Shown here one piece after another: positions 58,783 through 64,000 of a DNA stretch of 64,000 nucleotides; the first letter of the stretch is position 1, and every line of letters begins with the position of its first letter. The stretch spans positions 434,001 to 498,000 of the forward strand of contig JAYKYS010000010.1 of NCBI GenBank assembly GCA_036924285.1. Direction: 5' to 3'. Below the pieces are notes generated by a model. The model made no database searches. It was given only the letters and a program-made list of their open reading frames with translations, and was not told the DNA's origin. Both the position numbers and the translations under genes were made by a program. The DNA is from Asterella californica (Eukaryota > Streptophyta > Marchantiopsida > Marchantiales > Aytoniaceae).

Positions 58783-60409
58783 CTTGATACTAGTAACGCT
58801 TACGTTGATCACCCATTTGAGAGGGAGTAGAGTACTTCGTGTAGATCTAGTTACTGTACATCTCTTCTGTAATCTTGAGTAATTCATGCGGTTTTGTTGG
58901 TCACTTGTGGTTTTTAGGACTTTGGTTGCATCTGTCGATGTTCGCATCAGTTGACGTTCTAGATCTACTACGTGAACCATTTACGAAGGAGTTGGACATT
59001 GCTCACTCTCTTGCTAGTATCTTGACTGGTTGAAATCAGCAAAGAACGGTTCGTAGACCAAACGGTCCAGTGAACTTCTTTTAGCCGAAGATCAGCACCA
59101 ATATTTCAACTACAGCCGTTTCGATGAAAAACTTCAGAGAAGCTACGTTTTATGGATACGTGATCACAGGATATCGTTACAGTGGTAATCCCCTTAGAAT
59201 ATACTATGACGAACGCGAACCAGCCCCGGAATAGAACATCACGAGAAAATCCGTGTTTGATGGAAAGATAAACCAAACATCAACCCAAGAAAGCTACCTA
59301 AAGGCCCTAAAGAGTTTCTTTGGCCCCAAGGGCTCGTGTCCCAGGACCCAGGAACTTTCTTCGCACGAATTCCTGATTTTCTGAGCAAAAACTGTATTAG
59401 GATCGACTTGTTGATTCTTCTCTATTCTTCTCTTTCTCGGCTAAGTAAAGTCTAGGGTGTTTTAGAGTAAACAACGAGCAGAGGTCTGAATAGAGACCTT
59501 CGGATCCGGATGCAAAGAAGGTTTGTTGATGGATCCAAGAATAGTACAGTAGCATGAATCCAAGAACAACCTGCACAAACCAGTCCGAGGATATCTAAAG
59601 CAGACTCTATCATGTACGGTGACGAATGGGGCCATGTAAAGGAAAAGACGGAGAGCTTTGGCTTCCGAGAAACGCATTTTGGTTTCGATACAGACATTGT
59701 CTCTCTCTATAACCTTTTTTTGGATCGCCCTTCCGGTGTGAAATTAATCTTAACTAAGAAAGAAAAATATGAAAATAAGAAATTCTGAGAATTCTTGATT
59801 TTTAATTATTTTTTACTGCAATGCAAGTAGGAAATAGTTACAAGACTTGACGACCGATTCGAGTAAGCATCCCTAACCGCCTTGGGGGAACTTTTGTTCA
59901 CTTTCTGTTATCGAAAAATATGTAAATATCATATAATAATTCTATATTAAATTATTAAAAAATTCATGAAAATTCATAAATATTTAGTGATAAGTTGTTT
60001 ACTTCCGTTAGTATTTTACAGTAAAACTTCATTATGGTCATAACTGCTATACGTTAGCATAGTTATATGTTGATTGTAAAAACCAGTGAAAAAAGTTAAG
60101 GAATATATTTTGTATTGTAATGTAATAGTGTACGATTAAAGGAGAGAGAGAGAGAGAGAATGTAAAACCCGGAAAGGAAGGAGGTTTAGATCCGATTACG
60201 CACTTTGGATGTATATTCACCCGAGCTCGGTCCAGTTCAAGTAATAGACTGCATGTTAATTTCTGAAGATGAAGTATTATAGCTGAGAACGAATCAGATC
60301 TTATCTGAGAGTGGTTTAAGAGCATATCAGTATTCTATAAACTCCTCTAAACTTTCCACGAAATGATACATTAAATAGATAATATCTTCAATCAGTTCCT
60401 TTGAGTGTT

Positions 60410-60478
60410 TTTTCCCGGACTCGAACTCCGGACGGGGACCTTGTTAACCAGCACAGTTTCCACTGTGCTAACATACAT
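60410..60478 (-). repeat. tRNA-derived sequence (SINE head or tRNA pseudogene)
   Basis: Minus strand: box A-like TTAGCACAGTGG inside a hairpin GCACAG/CTGTGC, and T-arm CCGGA/TCCGG with loop GTTCGAG, containing box B GTTCGAGTC. The acceptor ends do not pair, so it is not a working tRNA. Confidence 0.4.
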
Positions 60479-61130
60479 GGCTGTAGGGATATTGTTCTTC
60501 TACTCTTATAATCTTGGCACAGCTACCAGAAATATCTGTGTACAGAAAACAGACGTCTCTTGTGAATTGATATTCAGTTCTAACTTCTGACTTCGATTTT
60601 CAGACAGACATGAAAAGACCTCGTACTGTGAAGACAAGAAGCAATAAAAAGTTAGAATGTTTTTCCTCTCAGAATCTGTTTGTCTTCTTCCCCTCCCCGG
60701 CCGGATGTATGTTACAGAGCCAGCTCTCGTCCAACCGTGCCCCTGGATCCCTCTTGTCCTTTTCCGCTCGTTTTCGACTTCGGCACTTTGGATGTATATT
60801 AGATCCAGATAAATCCCTAGCAGATAGCTCACAATTTCGTTGTATGCATTGTTCCTTGTTGCTATGCGTTAGCATACCCATACGTTGATTGTGAAGAACG
60901 GAAAAGAAGAGGAGGATTTTTGTAGTATTAATGGATTGTTAAATGGAAGACAGAACGGCTGTCAAAGAAAATAAAAAATTTGGATTAGAGCCAAATTAAT
61001 TATCAACACATAGCCCCACAATTACACAAGCGTAGCTACTTTTTTTTTTATGGTAACTGATTGTACCTTTATAATACTCTTCCAATATCAACCCTAGTTA
61101 ACTTTTGCACTTCTTTCCTTTTTCAATCTC

Positions 61131-61196
61131 TTCTTTTCTGATTGTAAAGGTACAATCAGAAAAATATTGTACCTTTACATATTTTTCTGATTTTAG
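61131..61196. repeat. three interleaved hairpins
   Basis: TTTTCTGATTGTA/TACAATCAGAAAA (13 bp), GTAAAGGTACAAT/ATTGTACCTTTAC (13 bp) and AATCAGAAAAAT/ATTTTTCTGATT (12 bp) overlap in the order X-Y-X'-Y'-X. Confidence 0.85.
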
Positions 61197-61795
61197 AGCT
61201 TGATAATTCATTCATTTATTCAACATATTCACTATCACACTCGTCATAATAATCTAGAAAGACTTGAAATTTTAACCAAAGTCGTGATTAATTTAGTTTC
61301 ACAAGGTTAAAATTTATATAATATGAGCTAAGTTAACCATGTGATCAACTCTATCTATAGAACAATGAGTTAGCGTGTTATTCACCTTCTACCTTATGGA
61401 TTCAAAACAGTTTGGGGGTTATCTAAGTGTACAGAAAATGTGTACCATGATGGAAAATAGAAATATAGGTAAACAGTGACTTCCGGAGTTCTACACATAT
61501 GTAGATTGTGAAAACTGGAAGGGAAGGGAGGAAATTTTTTCGTGTAACAGAACGGAAGGATTGACTCGTTTCAAAAACCAGAAAAAGAAGAAGTAATGTT
61601 AGCATACGAATAGAAAATCGTTGTGAAAACCGAAAAGAAGAAAGAAAGAAATAGATCCAAATAAATCACTAATGCATAGCCCACAATTCCATGCAAGCGT
61701 AGCTCCTTGCTTTTACTTGCTAAAAATTAACACATTAACTTATTAAGTTCTTGTTAAAGACTAACATTAGTGACTTATGATAGGAAGGAACATCA

Positions 61796-62160
61796 GTTAC
61801 TTTTAACTAGGTAGTAACAATACCTTATAACAGACATAATGGATCACGGTAGCTAACCCTAGTTAGATAGTAACAAGACCGCAACACACACACCAAATTA
61901 ACACATGAACTTAATCTTGAACATGGGTGATTTACGATAGGAACAGCAGTTAATCATAACTAGGTGGTAACAAGATCTAATAACATACGCAATGGATCAT
62001 AGTAGCTAATCGTAGCTAAGTAGTAACAAGGTCGAACCACATACACAATGTAGCATCGTACCTACTAACTAAAACTCACTTGTAGCTAGGTTGTAACAAG
62101 ACCTCATCACAAACACTGTGGATCATGGTAGCTAGGTAGTAACAAGGTAGCCAAAGGTTC
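61796..62160 (+). repeat. degenerate tandem array derived from the SSU rRNA 3' end
   Basis: About five to six irregular units of 50-100 bp, each with AGCTAGGTAGTAACAAG-like and ATGGATCATGGTAGCT-like words. GTAACAAGGTAGCC at 62141 is the conserved 3' end of small-subunit rRNA; the array appears seeded by it and runs opposite to the adjoining rRNA fragment. Confidence 0.7.
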
Positions 62161-62162
62161 CC

Positions 62163-62450
62163 ATGTGGCTACCTTGTTACGACTTAACCTTAGTCAATGG
62201 CCCAACCTTGGTCTCCTACATAAGATCACCAATGACTCTAGTAAACCATACTCAACAACTGCGTGGAACACCCCGAGTAATGGATGATCCTTGGTCGGCT
62301 GCTTCGGGCGAAACCAATTCCCATGGTTTGACGGGAAGTTTGTACGGGCTTGAGTACTTATTCACTGCGGCATGCTGATCCGCGATTACTAGCGGTTCCT
62401 ACTTCATGTTCTCAAGTTACAGAGAACAATCCGAACTTAGACACAATATA
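62163..62450 (-). pseudogene. rrn18: nuclear fragment of mitochondrial SSU rRNA (rrn18 3' end)
   Basis: On the plus strand it reads as the complement of an SSU rRNA 3' end: GGCTACCTTGTTACGACTT, then TTCGGGCGAAACCAATTCCC, GCATGCTGATCCGCGATTAC and TTCATGTTCTCAAGTTACAG. The GCGAAACCAATTCCC and TTCTC-AGTT-CAGAGAACAATCC words are typical of plant mitochondrial rrn18 rather than plastid 16S. Many substitutions in universally conserved positions (e.g. TTTGACGGGAAGTTTG) show it is not functional. Confidence 0.85.
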
Positions 62451-62788
62451 GCATGGTACCCACCAAAGAATTCGTAATATTGTAATAAGCACTACAACTA
62501 GACTTCCAAGACCTGATGTCCTAACAGGGATTTAACTCCATAACCAGTTAGATATGTGATTATAATGAGGTGTGACTATAAGTGTATATTACATTTATGA
62601 AAGAAATAAGTATAGAGATTTATTTTAAAAATTTTGAATTAAATTTTTTATCATAATTTATACATATGAAAGGAAGAATTTATTTGAAATTTATTTCTCA
62701 TGAACCTAAAATTCGCAGGTATTAAACTCATGATCTGAATATTACAAATTCTTACTTATATTATTTTCACAATTGTAGTAACTAATTA
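62451..62788. other. AT-rich spacer between rRNA fragment and LTR
   Basis: No gene or clear repeat seen in these 340 bp. Confidence 0.4.
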
Positions 62789-62962
62789 TGTTGCATGTGT
62801 AGAAAGATCGATACTTCTAACAAGACACTCCAGTAAGAGAGAGTAGACAAGGAAGTAAATAGAATGAGATGAGAGAGGCTTCGTTTCTCTATGTATATAG
62901 TGGAGGTGAGTACAAAGAAAACTCTAATGATGAGTTAGTTCTTTAACTAATTATACGTAACA
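62789..62962 (-). repeat. 3' LTR of a second Copia element
   Basis: 174 bp starting TGTTGCATG and ending CGTAACA on the plus strand, so ends are TGTT/AACA. It lies just beyond the stop of the pol frame. Confidence 0.65.
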
Positions 62963-62965
62963 ATC

Positions 62966-63963
62966 CTAGCAACCGTAACAACCCTTCAAGCTCAACTCTA
63001 CATCATGTACTCTTAGACAATGTCTAAAAGCATCAAACATAGCTCCAGGCAATGTCTTAGTAAAGATATCGGCAACCTGATCTCTTGTGCTCACATAACT
63101 GAGCACAATCTCTCTTGCAAGGACCTTCTCTCTAATGAAATGACAATGCACCTCAATGTACTTCGTCCTAGCATGGAAAACATGATTACTAGACAACTTC
63201 ATGCTGCTAATGTTGTAAGTATATACAACAACAAGCTCTGTACACTCCACATCGATATTAGTAGCAAACATTTATAAGTCCAAAAGCGTAACTTGACGTG
63301 GATCTCCTGTCGACACTCTTTGTCTCGTTTCGACATCAGTGTAGTCTTGTAACAACAATGGTTCATCGTATCGATAGTGAAGTCCATATTACATCAAGAA
63401 CTTCACGTAACGGAGGATCCGCTTGACTATCTTCAAATGTGATCTTCATGATGATTGCATAAATTGACTGATCAAACCAACAACATAGCTCAAGTCTGGT
63501 CTGGTGATAGTCAGGTCGATAAGATTCCTAACCATTTGTATGTACATGTGAGGATCATCAAGTAGCTCACCATTCTTTACTCCTAGCTTTACTCCTTGCT
63601 CTAAAGACATAGCAATGGGTTTGCAGTCAAACATACCAAATCTCTCAAGCATACTAAGAGCGTATTGTCGTTGTACAAGCCAAACATCCTTCTCATCTCT
63701 AATGAAATCTATATCAAGAAAAGACTTGAGTTCTCCTAAGTCTATCATCTGGAACTCGAATTTCAAGTGATCTTTGATATGAGAAATAAGCTCCTTATAG
63801 TTACCGATAATGATCAAATCATCAACATAGATGATGATCATCATAATCCGATCTCGTATTCTTAATGAATACAAGGTAGAGTTTGAACGACAAAGATGGA
63901 AACCAAGAGACTGCAAGTAAGAATTGATCTTTGCATATCATGCTCTTCGTGTCTATTTTAGCT
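62966..63963 (-). pseudogene. Copia RT / RNase H C-terminal part
   Basis: Minus strand, frame 63916-63446: RT catalytic motif YVDDLIIIGN, then DIDFIRDEKDVWLVQRQYAL, LERFGMFDCKP and TRPDLSYVVGLISQFM. Frame 63271-62966: RNase H end with EVHCHFIREKV, VSTRDQVADIFTKTLPG. A gap with a frame change around 63270-63440 suggests it is no longer intact; upstream part is outside the window. Confidence 0.8.
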
Positions 63964-64000
63964 CATAGAATGCCTTTCATAACTTACATACACGAGAAGG

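Larger units (their letters stand above)
58783..61795. other. intergenic with dispersed repeats, no gene recognised
   Basis: Carries the DNAAF2-like 3' flank, a short (GA)n at about 60141-60160, the words TTTGGATGTATATT at 60205 and 60785 (also 51353), and a repeated CGTTAGCATA ... GTTGATTGT motif at about 60050, 60865 and 61597. These look like copies of one degenerate repeat. Confidence 0.45.
62789..64000 (-). mobile_element. second Ty1/Copia element, 3' end, cut by the window edge
   Basis: The element continues past 64000. It belongs to a different lineage from the 31.6-36.6 kb one: LTR length and pol sequence differ. Confidence 0.85.

Noticed and set aside
62163..62450. A real small-subunit rRNA gene
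   Set aside because: Only the 3' end is present and universally conserved positions are mutated; read as an organelle-derived nuclear fragment.

Overview
The window reads as nuclear DNA of a green-lineage (streptophyte) eukaryote that makes motile, ciliated cells. The genes have many short introns with GT-AG ends. The NudC protein ends like the plant BOBBER proteins. There is a plastid acyl carrier protein with a transit peptide and a plant SAL1-type phosphatase. Fossil plastid rpoB and plant-type mitochondrial SSU rRNA pieces lie in the DNA. A cAMP-dependent protein kinase regulatory subunit and a Kintoun-like (PIH1 + CS) dynein-assembly factor fit a bryophyte-, fern- or charophyte-grade plant with swimming sperm better than a flowering plant. 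The species is not identified.

Layout: 0.46-3.4 kb NUDC/BOBBER-like gene (+). 5.4 kb tRNA-Leu(CAA). 6.9-7.9 kb a duplicated 0.3-kb segment around a gag-like zinc-knuckle relic. 8.9-11.9 kb SAL1-like gene (-). 12.6-19.4 kb DNA transposon A. 19.4-24.6 kb AT-rich DNA with no gene seen. 24.6-25.9 kb plastid ACP (-). 26.6-31.5 kb AT-rich, hairpin-bearing repeats. 31.6-36.6 kb decayed Copia element (-) with both LTRs. 37.8-43.0 kb PKA regulatory subunit (+) with tRNA-Leu(AAG) inside an intron. 44.2-50.4 kb DNA transposon B. 50.6 kb plastid rpoB fragment. 54 kb probable LINE relic. 55.7-58.8 kb Kintoun/DNAAF2-like gene (+). 61.8-62.45 kb a tandem array next to a mitochondrial SSU rRNA fragment. 62.8-64.0 kb end of a second Copia element (-).

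The strongest candidate for something undescribed is the pair of transposons A and B. Both are flanked by TTAA and share terminal repeats beginning A-Y-C-A-C. Both carry a four-exon Kolobok-like DDE transposase with a SAP-like segment inserted in its catalytic domain. Both carry a second, convergent gene for a conserved ~143-residue protein of unknown function. In both, about 75-100 bp past the stop of that second gene, there is a hairpin followed by a compact tRNA-like fold: a 7-bp acceptor-like stem, one arm, and a canonical 5-bp/7-nt T-arm, with no anticodon arm. The two copies are strongly diverged, yet the stems are kept by compensatory changes. Copy A looks intact; the transposase of copy B is broken while its second gene and tRNA-like fold are intact.

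All exon structures were built by eye from splice sites, frame and family similarity. For all five host genes and for transposase A the joined exons keep an open frame whose length is divisible by three.
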